Of a stretch of 64,000 bases of DNA, positions 34,535 to 45,398 are shown in pieces. The stretch is from Zingiber officinale (Eukaryota > Streptophyta > Magnoliopsida > Zingiberales > Zingiberaceae): positions 4,423,705 through 4,487,704 of the forward strand of contig NC_055987.1 of NCBI RefSeq assembly GCF_018446385.1, in the 5' to 3' direction. The notes below the pieces were generated by a model. It was not told the origin of the DNA and ran no database searches. It was given only the letters and a program-made list of their open reading frames with translations. Position 1 is the first letter of the stretch, and each line of letters begins with the position of its first letter. The translations under genes and the position numbers were made by a program.

Positions 34535-35830
34535 TGTTGGACAAAAACAATCTGTTGCCGGAGATTTACGGGGGCTTTAGTTGAATTTAAATTATACTAA
34601 ATTAAATTCAACTTATCTGTTAAAAAGATATGAGCTGATAATCTCAGGCTGCCAGTAGGGGCTAGTTTCCGCTAAGTACCGAACGAAGGCTGCACAGTGC
34701 CGAGCGAGCTAGTTCCTGAGTGAGCTTGAGGTTGTCCGAGCGTAGCTCCCGAGTGGGCTAGAGACTTGACGGGCGTAGAGGCCGAGAGAGCTTGCGGCCG
34801 AGTGAACTGGAGGCCGGGCGAGCAAACAGGCCGAGTGAAGACAACCGATCGAGCGAAGAGCAGCCGGTTGAGTAGAAAGGCAGCCGACAAGCCGAGTGAG
34901 AGGTCGGTCGGGTGAAGCAGACAGATAGGCAGAGCGAGTGGCCGGTCGGGTGAAGCAGACAAATCGGCTAAGCGAGTGGTCGGTCAGGCGAAGCAGACAG
35001 ACAAGCTAAGGGAGTTGCCGATCGGGCGAAGCAGACAGACAGGCCGAGCAGGCGGACAGAGAGAGCAGCGGACCCGGTGAGCGAAGAGGCTGACCGAGCA
35101 GTGCAGCTAGGCGGGCAGAGAGGCTGTGCTGGTCGGGCGAAGGTCTCGAGCGAGAGAGCGGACCGAGGCCTGCGATTGACACAGTTTCCTTGAAACAGAT
35201 TTGCCCCACCTCCGGCTGTGCTTCGAGACCTACTAGGGTTATCTGTTTCTCAGAATACAACGGTTGGCCATGATTCCTACCAAACACCGGTGGTCACGAC
35301 GAATTGAGTAGCACCCGGTTGCTATCATGGGCACTCCGCTAAACAGGAGTTGCACGACAGAGGAGGGAACGAAAGTGGAGAGCCTTTGCTTGCGTTGTTG
35401 TGTGTGCCCTCTACTGTAATCGCAACCTCCTTAAATAGGAGCTCAGATGGAGCGTTAATGATCATTATTCGACGAGCAGTGAAACGCCCATCGTTTCACT
35501 CTTTATCACTTGATCGTTTTGATTCTACATTAATCTCGAAATTAATGCATCCATTTCACAGCAGCAAAAGGTCTACGTGACAAAACGTTAGTTGTTCCAC
35601 TTGGACAAATTTTGCCCCGACCGGTCTGGCATTCGATGCGAGCAGGTCGTGCCCGCACACGAGTCAACTTGGTTCAGTGTAATATGTACCCTGTATTTAC
35701 ACCCCCTACGTACCCACGCGTGAGAGAGAGTCTCTCCTCATGTATTTATTTACATCACCGATATATATGAATCAATATAAAACAACCAATATATCAAGAA
35801 AATCTCATTCACAATGACTCATATTCAACC
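34535..35830 (-). repeat. right (5') LTR of the 29923-35830 element
   Basis: Collinear with 29923-31287. Its last base is C instead of A before the TSD GTTAT. It is visibly more diverged from its partner than the inner Tat LTRs are from each other, so the insertion is older. Confidence 0.88.
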
Positions 35831-36136
35831 GTTATAAAGTTCTTCATTCAACTTTATTTGATTATTTAAAAATTTTATATTTTAAATTTGATTGGTTGAT
35901 TATTGTGTTTGAAAATCTAAATTTATTTATTTATTTTAATAAAAATTATTTAGTAAATTGGTAAAGACTTTATTATTGGATTGTTGATCGTACGTATGTT
36001 AAATGAATATAAATAAATTATTATCCATTTAACCACCTTTAAGTGAGCGAAGATGAAATGTTTTTCTCATGGACACAGAAAATCCTTTCAGCTTGCAAAA
36101 TATTTGTTTTTTACCTTCCCTCATCCATGTAAAATG

Positions 36137-38018
36137 TGTTGGATATACGGGGGAGAAGAGGTGGGAGAGGAAAGAGGTTTTATTATGAATAAATTTTTTT
36201 TTTCTTGTATTGAAAGTTTTAAGATATATTGATTGGTTTATATTGATTTATGTGTATTGATGAGATAAATAAATATATAGGGAGAGACTCTCTCTCACAC
36301 GTGGATACTCAGGAGAGTACAAATCTAGGGTCCGGATTGTATTGAGCTAAGTTGACTCGTGTACGAGCATGACCAGCACGCGCCAAATGCCAGACCGGTT
36401 CTTTTTGCTGGTGTGTAATCGATGCATTAAATTAAAGATTAATACAGAATTTAAACGACCGAGTGAAACGTTGACGTTTTAGAGCTCGGTGAGTAATGAT
36501 CATTAATTGATCATTAATGTTGTCCATTGGTCTAAGCTCCTATATAATGAGGTTGAGGGCCCGTGATAGCAATCGATACCACTCAGTTCGCCGTGATTAC
36601 CAGTGCTTGGTGTACGTCATGGTTAACTGTTGTATCCTGGAAAGCAGATGATCCGAAAAAACCTCGAACCACAGCTGAAGGTAGGGCGAATCTATTTCAA
36701 AAAAATTGTGATCCTCCCAGGATTCAGTCCATTCGTCCGCTTGGACATTTCACCCACCCAGATTCTTCGGCCACTCAACCCGCTCTATTGCTCGAGCTGC
36801 ACTGCCCACTGACTGCTCTTCCCGATCAGCCGATCTGTCCGGTCAGTCGCTCGTCCTGCTTAGCTAAAGCCGTCAATTTGGGTTGGGGCCGTCGGGTTTG
36901 CCCGCCCCGCCAAACAATTTAAGTGGGTTGGGTTGGAATTTTATCAACCCAAGTCCGCCGTGGGCCAACTCGCCCAGGCCCGCGACCCGCGTGAGTCGGC
37001 CCACTCGTGCTTGGGTTGCCCCGCGGGTTGAAAAACACATATAAGCTAAATTTTAGGTCAATTTATTATCTTTCTTTGTTATAATTTTGAAATAAAAATA
37101 ATACTTTTCATCCAACATAAGTATTCGTTTGTGTTCATTTATATTTAAAATACATATTTATGTATACATTTAATTGTAGAAAACTTTTTCGAAGTAAAAT
37201 ATTGAAGATATGAAATATTTTTTAATTTTTTAAAAAATTTTGATGGCCCCGCGGGTTGGCCCACCAAATCCGCAACCCGCCTTAGAATGGGTTGGGTTGG
37301 AAATTTTCCAACCCGCCAAGTTGGCGGGTTGGCCCACCCCGCCCCGCCAAATGGTTAACCCGCCACGGGCCGACCCGTCCCGCCACGGGCCGACCCGTCC
37401 CGCCACGGGCCGACCCGTCCCGCCACGGGTTGGCCCGTCTGACAGTTCTATGCTTAGCTAGTTTGCTCTGGCCGGTCAAGTGCACTACCCGGTGGACTAC
37501 TTGCCCGGCCGATCGCACACACGCTTAGTCGCACTCTCGCTCGGTCGTTCGCTCTCTCGCCCGACCACTTAACCTCACTGCCTGGTCGGTTACTCTGCCC
37601 GGTCGACCTCTCTGCTGCTCTTCTGGATCACCTGCTCGACCTCATTGCCCGGTTGGCTGCTTTGCCCGGTCGGACTCTCGTCCAGATCTAGGACTCGAAT
37701 GCTCGATTGTTCGCTCACTCACTCGGCTTATTTGTCCGCCCGATCGTTCGACCTCTCTGTCCGCTCAAACGCTCGGGTTGATCTACTATTCTGCGCGGTT
37801 AGCCACACTGCCACTCGGTCGCCTAATTTGTTGCTCTGCTTGCCCAGCCATTTTGCTGCTCTACTCGTTCAACTACTCTGTAGTTAGCATTTTACAGAAA
37901 TCAATTTATGCTAGTAGTTTAAGATTATCAGTTCAAGTTATCTCAATAGATAGATAAATTTAATTTGATATATTTAAATTTAATTAATTATTAAATATCA
38001 TCGGTAGATTGTCCAATA
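36137..38018 (+). mobile_element. solo LTR, same family as 29923-35830, split by a hAT element
   Basis: Starts TGTTGGATAT, ends TGTCCAATA and is flanked by the perfect TSD AAATG (36132-36136, 38019-38023). It is the reverse-complement relative of the LTRs at 29923 and 34535: it shares GAGAGACTCTCTCTCACACGTG, the AATGATCATTA block and the 'GATACAACRGTT...CACYGGT' block. Removing the hAT insertion and one TSD copy leaves about 1288 bp, matching the family LTR length. Confidence 0.85.
36866..37451. mobile_element. non-autonomous hAT element (586 bp)
   Basis: Flanked by the perfect 8-bp TSD GCTTAGCT (36858-36865, 37452-37459). Terminal inverted sequence is imperfect: left AAAGCCGTCAATTTGGG, right reverse-complemented ATAGAACTGTCAGACGGG, fitting the plant hAT pattern TAG-GCTGTCAA. 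The right half has four copies of a 19-bp GC-rich repeat (CGACCCGTCCCGCCACGGG, 37360-37440). The proline- and arginine-rich frames here are composition artefacts. Confidence 0.85.
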
Positions 38019-38223
38019 AAATGATACTAAAATATTTTTCTCCGGGACAAAAGAAAAATAATTCTTTTGTTTGAGCTTATCGATTTGAAGTTGATAAGCC
38101 TATAGAAATTGTATATTAATTTCATTTTCATCTTCATAATTAGCGAATAGCCAAATTACCACGGTAACTTAAACTCTGTAAAATATAATTTAGTAAATTA
38201 AATCCAGCTGACAGTCAGTCCAT

Positions 38224-38265
38224 GTGCGTCGTGCGTCGTGCGTCGTGCGTCGTGCGTCGTGCGTC
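38224..38265. repeat. (GTGCGTC)6 minisatellite
   Basis: Six perfect 7-bp units. Confidence 0.95.
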
Positions 38266-39116
38266 TAAAATGATCATAGCTCCTAGGCTCCACGAGCCAG
38301 CACAAGCCCCGCCACTAGATATAAAAAAACAATTACCGACACCAATTTATTAAATGGGAAGCATAGAAAGGGGCGTCTCAAATTTATTAAATTGTCAGAT
38401 GACCCCTCTTTAAATTAAAAAAATAAAAATAAAAAGGAGTCAGATGACCTCTTCTAAAAATAAAAAACAAAATCAAAAGCAACGTAAAACAATTTTTTTT
38501 TTATCTGAGGACCACAATCAAGGAGAAAGGAGGGGGGATAATAACGCGAGCATGTTGAGAAGGATTGGGAAATATTTGGCTTTATCCATAGTTAGGGCTA
38601 ACAGTATGCTTCCTAAATATTATTTCAATTTTATTTGTTAAATGCTAATTCAAACGCCTGAAGTGTGTTGAAGGATCAAAAGTTGGATAGAACATCTAAG
38701 CATTGGTGAGAAAGAATATGTCAACTTTATTTATCTCAATATCACTAAACATATTCAAATGAATTATTATTTTCTTTGGTCTCCGACTCTTTTACATCTA
38801 CTTAATAACTTTAACTCAATCAAATGGAAATTCTATTAGTTGTCTTTAACTTATTCATATCATTTTTGTCATTTTATTGCGGGTTGGAACTCACTCCATT
38901 TAATTGTTTTAGGATATACATATTTTTTTTTATATTTATTGGTTTTGTTAACTCTTACACATTCATCTAAACGGTCTCATCTATCTCACTTTTCTTTTAT
39001 GTGTTGCTTCCTGTTAACACAAGTCTTATAATATTTTTCTTTCAGTCGAAGGGAAAAAAAATGATCACGGAAGTGCCCAAAAACTCCACTCCATTTTAAA
39101 CATATTTTAACCTACT

Positions 39117-39117
<1 letters not shown>

Positions 39118-39147
<30 letters not shown>

Positions 39148-39148
39148 A
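39118..39148. repeat. (CAA)n microsatellite
   Basis: Ten perfect CAA units. Confidence 0.95.
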
Positions 39149-39191
39149 AGGAAACAGGCATGAAGTGCTTTGCTAAATATAAGGACAGGAT

Positions 39192-39475
39192 CAATGGCGT
39201 AGCCAGCTTGAACAACTGCACTGGGCTAAAAATGTTGAGCCCAGTAAAATTTAGCCCAGCATAACAAGGTTGAAGCCTAAAATTACTGGACATTGCTAGG
39301 CTGAACAACTGGCCTGGGCTAAAACTGCTGAGCCCAGTAAAACTTAGCCCAGCATAGCAAGGTTGAAGCCTAAAATTACTGGGCATTGCTTGCTGGATGA
39401 GGCCTAAAATTGCTAGGCATTGCTAGGCTTCACTGGGCTAGAGCCCAGCAAAGCCCAGCCCTGACTACGCCTTTG
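39192..39475. mobile_element. hAT MITE (284 bp) related to the transposon at 54007
   Basis: The 8-bp TSD GACAGGAT occurs at 39184-39191 and 39476-39483. Terminal inverted repeats are CAATGGCGTAGCCAG and, reverse-complemented, CAAAGGCGTAGTCAG. The large hAT at 54007-57718 ends CAGGGGCGTAGCTAC / CAGTGGCGTAGTTAG, so the shared core GGCGTAG ties the MITE to that family. The interior is two and a half copies of a roughly 95-bp repeat carrying short palindromes built on GGGCT/AGCCC. Confidence 0.85.
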
Positions 39476-39804
39476 GACAGGATTTAATTCATTTGTCATG
39501 AATGCTAAAAATATACATCCCTGCAGTTTGTGTTATATATGTTCTTCAAGTCCTGTTGTTTATAGTCACTGCTCATGCTTTAAACAACATAGCATAAGTA
39601 AAATCTGAAATGCTACTATTATGGGTTCGGTTAAGTACTTTATCAAGTGATATTACAAGGTGTTGATACTTTTATTATACTAGTATCACCGATCAATTAA
39701 GGCATTCACTCTTGCATCAAGGAATCAGTTGTACCAGCTTAATATTTGATTAGATAAAGAGTCTTTCCATAAAAAGCAGTTAACTAATTAATAAGTTATT
39801 ACAT

Positions 39805-40017
39805 TGTGGTAAAAGATGAATACGTTCGCCCGCAGCACCCTCGCCAACTCGTCCCAGGATTAACACGGAGGAGGTAAATTACGGACGACTACTAACTTTT
39901 GGAATAATGACTAGCACATAAGGGAGGTATTTACTTCGACTTTACCAAAATTCGAATTCCAGACTTCGTTATGACAATACCTCATATGCTAGCCATTAGA
40001 GTCATCCGAGGGGATAC
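39805..40017 (-). mobile_element. tRNA-derived SINE, full length, minus orientation
   Basis: 213 bp, flanked by a 16-bp TSD with one mismatch (TAATAAGTTATTACAT at 39789-39804, TAATAAGTTACTACAT at 40018-40033). On the minus strand the A-box-like TAATGGCTAGCATATGAGG comes before a diverged B box, and the 3' end is TTTTACCACA. It is homologous to 43083-43294. Confidence 0.9.
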
Positions 40018-40033
40018 TAATAAGTTACTACAT

Positions 40034-40433
40034 GATTCAAGCACAGATATATATATCATCAATTTTCGAATTTTTTAATACATATTATTTCCTAACTGAC
40101 CAATAAACTGAATATAAGGTGTAACAAGTCATACCACATTCTAAAATGAGCCATGAAACATGTATTATGTTCCATTAAATACACACATTTCTTTGTATAA
40201 CATATGCAATGAATAGATACATGAACCATTGTGAATAAATTATGGTAGGATAAAAAGTCCTTAGGTTAAGACTTAAATCAATTTCAAAGGCTTCAACCAT
40301 AAACAATTAAGAAAAATCAAATTTATGTTGGTGTAGCAAGATCGGCAAAAAGGAAGAGGTGAATTATCTGTAAAATAAAAAATATCCTCCTGCCCTTAGC
40401 TTTCTGAAACTGCACTTTGATGTGTCAAATTGG
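40034..40433. other. AT-rich DNA, no gene seen
   Basis: Nothing supportable beyond low-complexity sequence. It may include the decayed 3' part of the RabA pseudogene to its right. Confidence 0.4.
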
Positions 40434-40450
40434 ACTGTTATCAGCCATCA

Positions 40451-40516
40451 GGTGGGAAAAAAAAACTATTACGTTTACGCTAACGTCTCCGTCAACCCGT
40501 CACAGGATCAACACAA
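40451..40516 (-). mobile_element. 5'-truncated SINE fragment
   Basis: It matches the last ~65 bases of the SINE family (GGCGGAGACG...CCTGGGACGAGTTGG region, diverged) and ends in an A/T run. It is flanked by a 17-bp TSD with one mismatch (ACTGTTATCAGCCATCA 40434-40450, ACTGTTATCAACCATCA 40517-40533). Loss of the 5' end with a long TSD is typical of LINE-driven insertion. It landed inside the RabA pseudogene. Confidence 0.75.
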
Positions 40517-40533
40517 ACTGTTATCAACCATCA

Positions 40534-40745
40534 TGACAACAGTGTTGGAATCGACATGGTCTCTGAGTTCACAAAGGCACCTCTGTGCATTATCAAAGCT
40601 TTTCTTCTTCGTTATATCATAGAATAGGAATGCTCCCACTGCACCCCTATAGTAGGCACTAGTTAAGGCACAGCACCTTTCTTGATCAGCCGTGTTCCAA
40701 ATCTATATCTTGACTATCTTCCCTCTATCTGTTCATTCCATTTAA
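40534..40745 (-). pseudogene. RabA (Rab11-type) small GTPase pseudogene fragment
   Basis: The minus-strand frame reads GKIVKI[14 protein letters not shown] then [35 protein letters not shown] and [15 protein letters not shown]. This follows the plant RabA switch II to G4 region closely; the family is a vesicle-trafficking GTPase with DTAGQE and GNKSD motifs. Here DTAGQE is NTADQE (catalytic-site Gly lost), and GNK is DNS. A stop precedes IW. The upstream TTTCTTTTTCAG near 40795-40780 may be an old 3' splice site, which would make this a decayed gene fragment instead of a processed copy. The 3' end is interrupted by the SINE at 40451. Confidence 0.82.
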
Positions 40746-41380
40746 ATTGCTGATCGAATACAAATTCAGAAGTCTAATAAAAACTGAAAAAGAAAATGAA
40801 CATTTCTTCATATGTTACTAATATTATATAGCATTGCATTGACCTTTGTGGGCTATTCTCACCTATACGACTGATTAATACAAATGGTATGGCAAGAAAT
40901 TGTATGTCTATCTCCTCAAGTGATCACCTTTTTCAAATGTTTATCAAGTTTGTAAAAGAATTCAAATAAATCTTACGTTTTAAGCTTGGCTTTCAGGTAT
41001 AAGTTTAGGACCACTGATCATAAGATAAATAAACAGTGTCTTAGATGAAATATATTCTCAAGGGAGGTAGTTGCATCATCAAGTCCAGCCTAATAACATA
41101 ACTAAAAACCAAGAAACATTGGTTTGCAATATTCACATTAATAATGTTTCAAAAAATAGTCTATAAGAAACAAAAATGATGAACATTGAAGCGTATCATG
41201 TATTACTAAGAGAAAAAAGTTAATCCGTTGGTCAATCATGTCATAGACCCTAACGGAGAGTGTATGCACAGAGAATGTCCAGACGATAGATATAAATAGG
41301 TGGTGTTGTAAATTAGCCAATGACATTGAAAAGCGACAAGGTATCCTTTATACAAGTGATTGGATGCTCCATCTAGAGCA
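40746..41380. other. AT-rich DNA upstream of the RabA pseudogene
   Basis: I looked for the first RabA exon (a P-loop GDSGVGKS-like segment) on the minus strand and did not find it. Otherwise nothing is seen. Confidence 0.4.
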
Positions 41381-41541
41381 TGTCATGCCCCAATATTCCA
41401 CGATCAGGACAACAGGAAATTTACATTATGGATACGGATTATGTTGGATATAACTCGATTTAGAGCATGTCATGCCCCCATATTCCACGATCAAGACTAT
41501 AGAAAAATCAGACTGGGGGTAGGAATTGAAGTGATCTTACC
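41381..41541. repeat. two-copy 87-bp tandem duplication
   Basis: TGTCATGCCCCAATATTCCACGATCAG (41381) recurs as TGTCATGCCCCCATATTCCACGATCAA (41468), each preceded by AGAGCA. The second copy appears to be the end of the LTR-like unit that follows. Confidence 0.75.
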
Positions 41542-42791
41542 TGAAGGGTCATGGAGGCGAACTCAACGTCAATCGTGGACTTGGAATTTAATCATGTCTG
41601 AAAGCTGGAGAGATAGTGCGCTGGATGGGTGGCTTAGATGTTGATCGGAAGGAGACTTTTAATCGGAGAAAAGGCTATGAACAGGAGCGAAAATCTTCTT
41701 TGCACACACTCAAACGAACAAACAGAACGTCAGTGTCAAAAACAAGGGAAAGGGATCCTGGTAAAGGTCCTTCAACGCTCAAGTCAGTATAGCGGCTGAG
41801 CGGAAAATGGAAAGATGAATAGTAAAAGCCCGCACGTAGATGAAATTGTTGTAAAAGGTGTACTTGTCAACGGAGAGGACTCCCTTTATATATCACCTCT
41901 ATAACTTCCGCAATCATGAGATGACAGAGAATGTCGGGTGTCAGAAGTTGTCGATTAAGAGAATATGGACAGCCTGAGAGGCATATAATCACCATACAAG
42001 AAATCTTTCATTACCCGTGCGCACCCTTATTGTAACTGATGTCATTAATGAGGTGGTTAAAGGAATATGCTGTTATAATGTGTCATATAATTGAAAATGT
42101 AAAGTTGCCTTCGAGGAAGGTTCTATTAAATGCCCATGTTACCATAGAGGAATATATTCTCTAACAAACGGTTATTATTCTCTGACAGGTTGTTATAATT
42201 CTCTGAACATTTCTGATTACTGATTTCCGTTATTTCCGTAATTTTGGGCACTAGGCTAATCAGGAACTAAATGTTAGGAATACGTATTCCGAACATTTGA
42301 TTTCTGACTTCTGCGATATTTCTGATCTCCAACCTCTCCTCTAGGAGGGATAATTCTAGAGGGTTGATATCAGTTAAGCCATGTGGAACATGATCCAATC
42401 TAAGTGCCCACGTGAAAATCTGTGTCTAAATTCTATTATTTTACTATTAACTCTCAAGAATTTCAGTATCGGTATTGTGTCCCCCACTTGCTGACTGATT
42501 CCCAAATTGCTCACCCCCTTACAAACCATTACAGATAAAGATGAAAGGGACGCCAAGAATGAGATTAAGGATAGAGAACAAGCTGAGTTCTGGGGATGGT
42601 GAACCGACTCAAATTTCGAACAGGAGCACTAGAAATCTGCTACAGTGAAAATTACGTACTTTTGTATTAGGTATGTAAAAACTTACTTTATGTGGTAATT
42701 ACTATACTACTGAGACTCGTTGTTTTCGAATTTTGGGTTGAAAGCAACGCCGATGTCAGCCCCCGATCGGTCTTGATCGTGGGGTGTGACA
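41468..42791 (-). mobile_element. candidate solo LTR (Tat-type)
   Basis: On the minus strand it starts TGTCACACCCCACGATCAAG at 42791 and ends ATGGGGGCATGACA at 41468. A TATA box GATATATAAAGGGAG is near 41885-41900, followed by CTGACTTGAGCGTTGAAGGACC. The GACTTGAGCGTYGRAGG motif downstream of TATA is shared with the Tat LTRs in this window. The flanking pentamers (GAGCA, GTTTT) do not match, so the boundaries are uncertain. Confidence 0.45.
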
Positions 42792-43082
42792 GTTTTGAAT
42801 TATAGTTCAATTATACTCGAATTAAGATTCGAACAAGTCAAATCGAACTCGAGTTCGAATTTTATTTGCAATCGAGCTCGAGTCAAATTTATTTATATTT
42901 TCAAAATTTTTAAATATCACATATATTTTTAGAAACTAATCGAACTTCTCTTAGACAAGGCAAGCGTTTATTGATAGGGAATTCGATTTACCGGTGAGTG
43001 GAAGAGGATGAGCAAGGAGAAGCAATGTGTAGGATTGAAGCGGATGGCTGATGGACCGGGTATGCATGATTTTGCTCACGTT

Positions 43083-43294
43083 TGTCCCCTCGGATGGGTC
43101 TAGTGGCTAGCGCATAAGGTATTGCCACAATGAGGTCTGGGGTTCGAATCTCGGCAAAGCCGAGATAAATACCTCCCTTATGTGCTAGTCACTATTCCAA
43201 AGGCTAGTAGCCGCCTATGATTTACCTCCTCCATGTTAGCCCTGGGACGGGTTGGCGGAGGCGCTGGGGGGGGGCGTATTCGCCTTTTGCCACA
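43083..43294 (+). mobile_element. tRNA-derived SINE, full length
   Basis: 212 bp with a perfect 17-bp TSD, ATGATTTTGCTCACGTT (43066-43082 and 43295-43311). The head has an A-box-like GTCTAGTGGCTAGCGC and a B box GGGGTTCGAATCTCGG. The body carries ATAAATACCTCCCTTATGTG and GCCCTGGGACGGGTTGG. The 3' end is TTTTGCCACA, without a poly-A tail. It is the best-preserved copy of the family in this window. Confidence 0.93.
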
Positions 43295-43606
43295 ATGATT
43301 TTGCTCACGTTCGGTAGTTATGACGATAATCGACGTTGCTCGTGAGGGCTCAGGTTCTTTTGTGAGCCAGTAGTTTTCCTAGTTTTGTCTTCTTCAGGAG
43401 ACGTCAGTTGAGTTGCAGCTTCTTGTAGAAAAGTGGAGACTTTTGCTAGCTGGGATAGTGTTTTAGGTATGATGCATGCACTACTCGATGGAACATTTTT
43501 TTTACTGATAAATTTGTATTATTGATTTTTGTTTCTTCCTTAAATATATAGGGTTTGGGTATTACCAAAATCCAGGAGAAGGAAATATACGTTCTTGAGC
43601 TTTAAT

Positions 43607-44176
43607 TATTGAGGATTCAATCAAAGTCTCATATTGAAAAAATTTAAAGATAATCATGGGTCTAAAAGAATATAAGATATCTCTGTTGATATGAGGCCTT
43701 TTGTGTAAAGCCCAAAAGTAAAATCATGAGGACTTAGACTCAAAATGGATAATATCATGCTATTAAGGAAATATGTGAATTTCCTTCAGTCTCAACAAAT
43801 GGTGTGAGAGCCATAGTGTAGACCAGATATTATATGAGGTGACCTTGAATGAAGTTGTGGGAAGGCCCTAAACAGGTCAGGATGACCGGATGCTCGTGGA
43901 GAGGCTCGAAACAGGTCAAAAGTGACCAGATGCTCACGGAGAGGCCCAGACCATGAGAGTAATGGTGGTTCTTCGCTTGAGGGGAGGATTGTTAGGGATT
44001 CAATCAAATCCCATATTAAAAAGACTTGAAAAGATCATGAGTTTAAAAAGATGTAAGATATCTCCATTGACATTAAGCCTTTTTGGATATAGCCCAAGAG
44101 CAAAGTTACGAGTGCTTAGGCCCAAAGTGAATAATCTTTATTATAGAGATATGTGAATATTCCTTTGGTCCCAACA
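43607..44176 (+). mobile_element. TRIM retrotransposon (about 570 bp)
   Basis: Two ~190-bp direct LTRs (43607-43797 and 43990-44176) share TTCAATCAAA, ATCATG, GATGTAAGATATCTC and a CCCAACA/CTCAACA end. The first is followed by a PBS-like AATGGTGTGAGAGCCATAG (compare TGGTATCAGAGCC, initiator Met tRNA). The second is preceded by the polypurine tract GCTTGAGGGGAGGAT. The 190-bp interior is non-coding and has GATGACCGGATGCTCGTGGAG-type repeats. No TSD was found. Confidence 0.82.
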
Positions 44177-45398
44177 TCCCATATGTTCAAATGCAACAAA
44201 AAAAGAAAACCTTCAAAAATACTCTGTCAAGCTCTTGTCGTTCTTTCATTGTTGTTCACATGTTCAACCTCCAAAAATACAAACACTTATTTTTTCCTTT
44301 TTGTTCTCTCTACCCGAAGAAGAACTAGTAGAACTCTCAAGCGCCTAATGCATAAGTTAGAGCTAGTAACATTAGATAGGACTCCATCACACAATCTAAC
44401 CCAGAACGTAGTTAATAAAGAGACAAAACTCAGAAGAAAGCTATTATATATGAATGGGTTGACACTAAATGATACATTCATATGATAATTTATCTTTAAA
44501 AAATTAATAACTTTAAAGTCAGATAATTTAATTCTTAAGGGTCATTGGTCAATCTTACAACTTATAAATTTTTTTAGAAAAATATATTATTTGTACATTA
44601 TTTTATGTTTCTTTTTATTTACCTTAACGATTTGTTTATGACACAATTAACATGCTACAAATTGCCACTTTTCTCATAAGTTCACAAGGGTCATATGTCT
44701 TCATACGATATATCTATTATCAAGAGGTAGGAAGTTTGCATTCATTTGCTAGTTTATATTTATGCCATTTGGATTTTTCACAATGACACTCATATTGCAA
44801 ATGACATTGTTCAGGTAAAAAAATAATTTCTTGTACGATATGACCAATGGGTCACTACACAACACCTGGAAGAACCTTAGTGATTGACACTGCCAAAAGT
44901 TTAGATTCCATACTGTATCCATTCATAACAAATATTTCATCTCTCTCTTCTTGCCTTTCTTTTTGTTCTTTTTGAAGATTCACTTTTAAGATTGTGGGAT
45001 TCAAGGGCTAGTTATCCTCAAGAGTTTGAATGCTTATTTGCAGCGAGTAACTTAGAGAAGATCTAAATCTATTCAATTTTGACATGATGATATTTGAGCT
45101 TTCTTCTTGATTGTTTGCGAAGGGCATGGGATGTTTTTTTTTATTATGACAAAGTATGAAAAACAATTGCTATGCTTGCCATATAGGTTACTTGATAAAT
45201 TCATTTAAACTATTTTAGATATACATTCATTGTTTATGTTATGTTCAAACAGTCTCTTGCACACAATAGGATAAGACTCTATATAATAGAGTCTTTCCTG
45301 AGATTTTGTATTAACGGGAGCTTTATGCGCTATCCTTTTTTATCATTGTTTATGTTTTGTGTTGTCAGTTCATCCATTCATTGATTGAATTAAGGACT
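44177..45398. other. AT-rich DNA, no gene recognised
   Basis: The 110-codon frame at 44153-44485 has no recognisable domain. The region could be intronic to the possible host gene whose exon-like pieces follow. Confidence 0.4.

Larger units (their letters stand above)
29923..35830 (-). mobile_element. LTR retrotransposon with largely Athila-like interior, non-autonomous
   Basis: Two collinear direct LTRs (29923-31287 and 34535-35830) are flanked by the perfect TSD GTTAT (29918-29922, 35831-35835), showing that they inserted as one unit. A polypurine tract (ATGTGGGGGAT on the minus strand) lies beside the left LTR, so the element points to minus. The interior has no recognisable RT, RNase H or integrase. 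It holds about 460 bases next to the left LTR that I cannot place, then roughly 2.4 kb of Athila-type gag and protease sequence plus what looks like the end of an Athila LTR, all in the minus direction. I could not find a PBS at 34534. Confidence 0.8.
38024..39183. other. intergenic DNA with a 7-bp minisatellite
   Basis: I see no gene-like frame. It contains six perfect copies of GTGCGTC at 38224-38265 and several A-runs. Confidence 0.5.

Noticed and set aside
37240-37528. Arg/Pro-rich open frames on both strands
   Set aside because: They lie in the GC-rich repeats at the end of the hAT element; overlapping frames on both strands are a composition effect.
43100-43170. A tRNA gene
   Set aside because: A and B boxes are present, but the sequence does not close a cloverleaf and is the head of a 212-bp SINE with TSDs.
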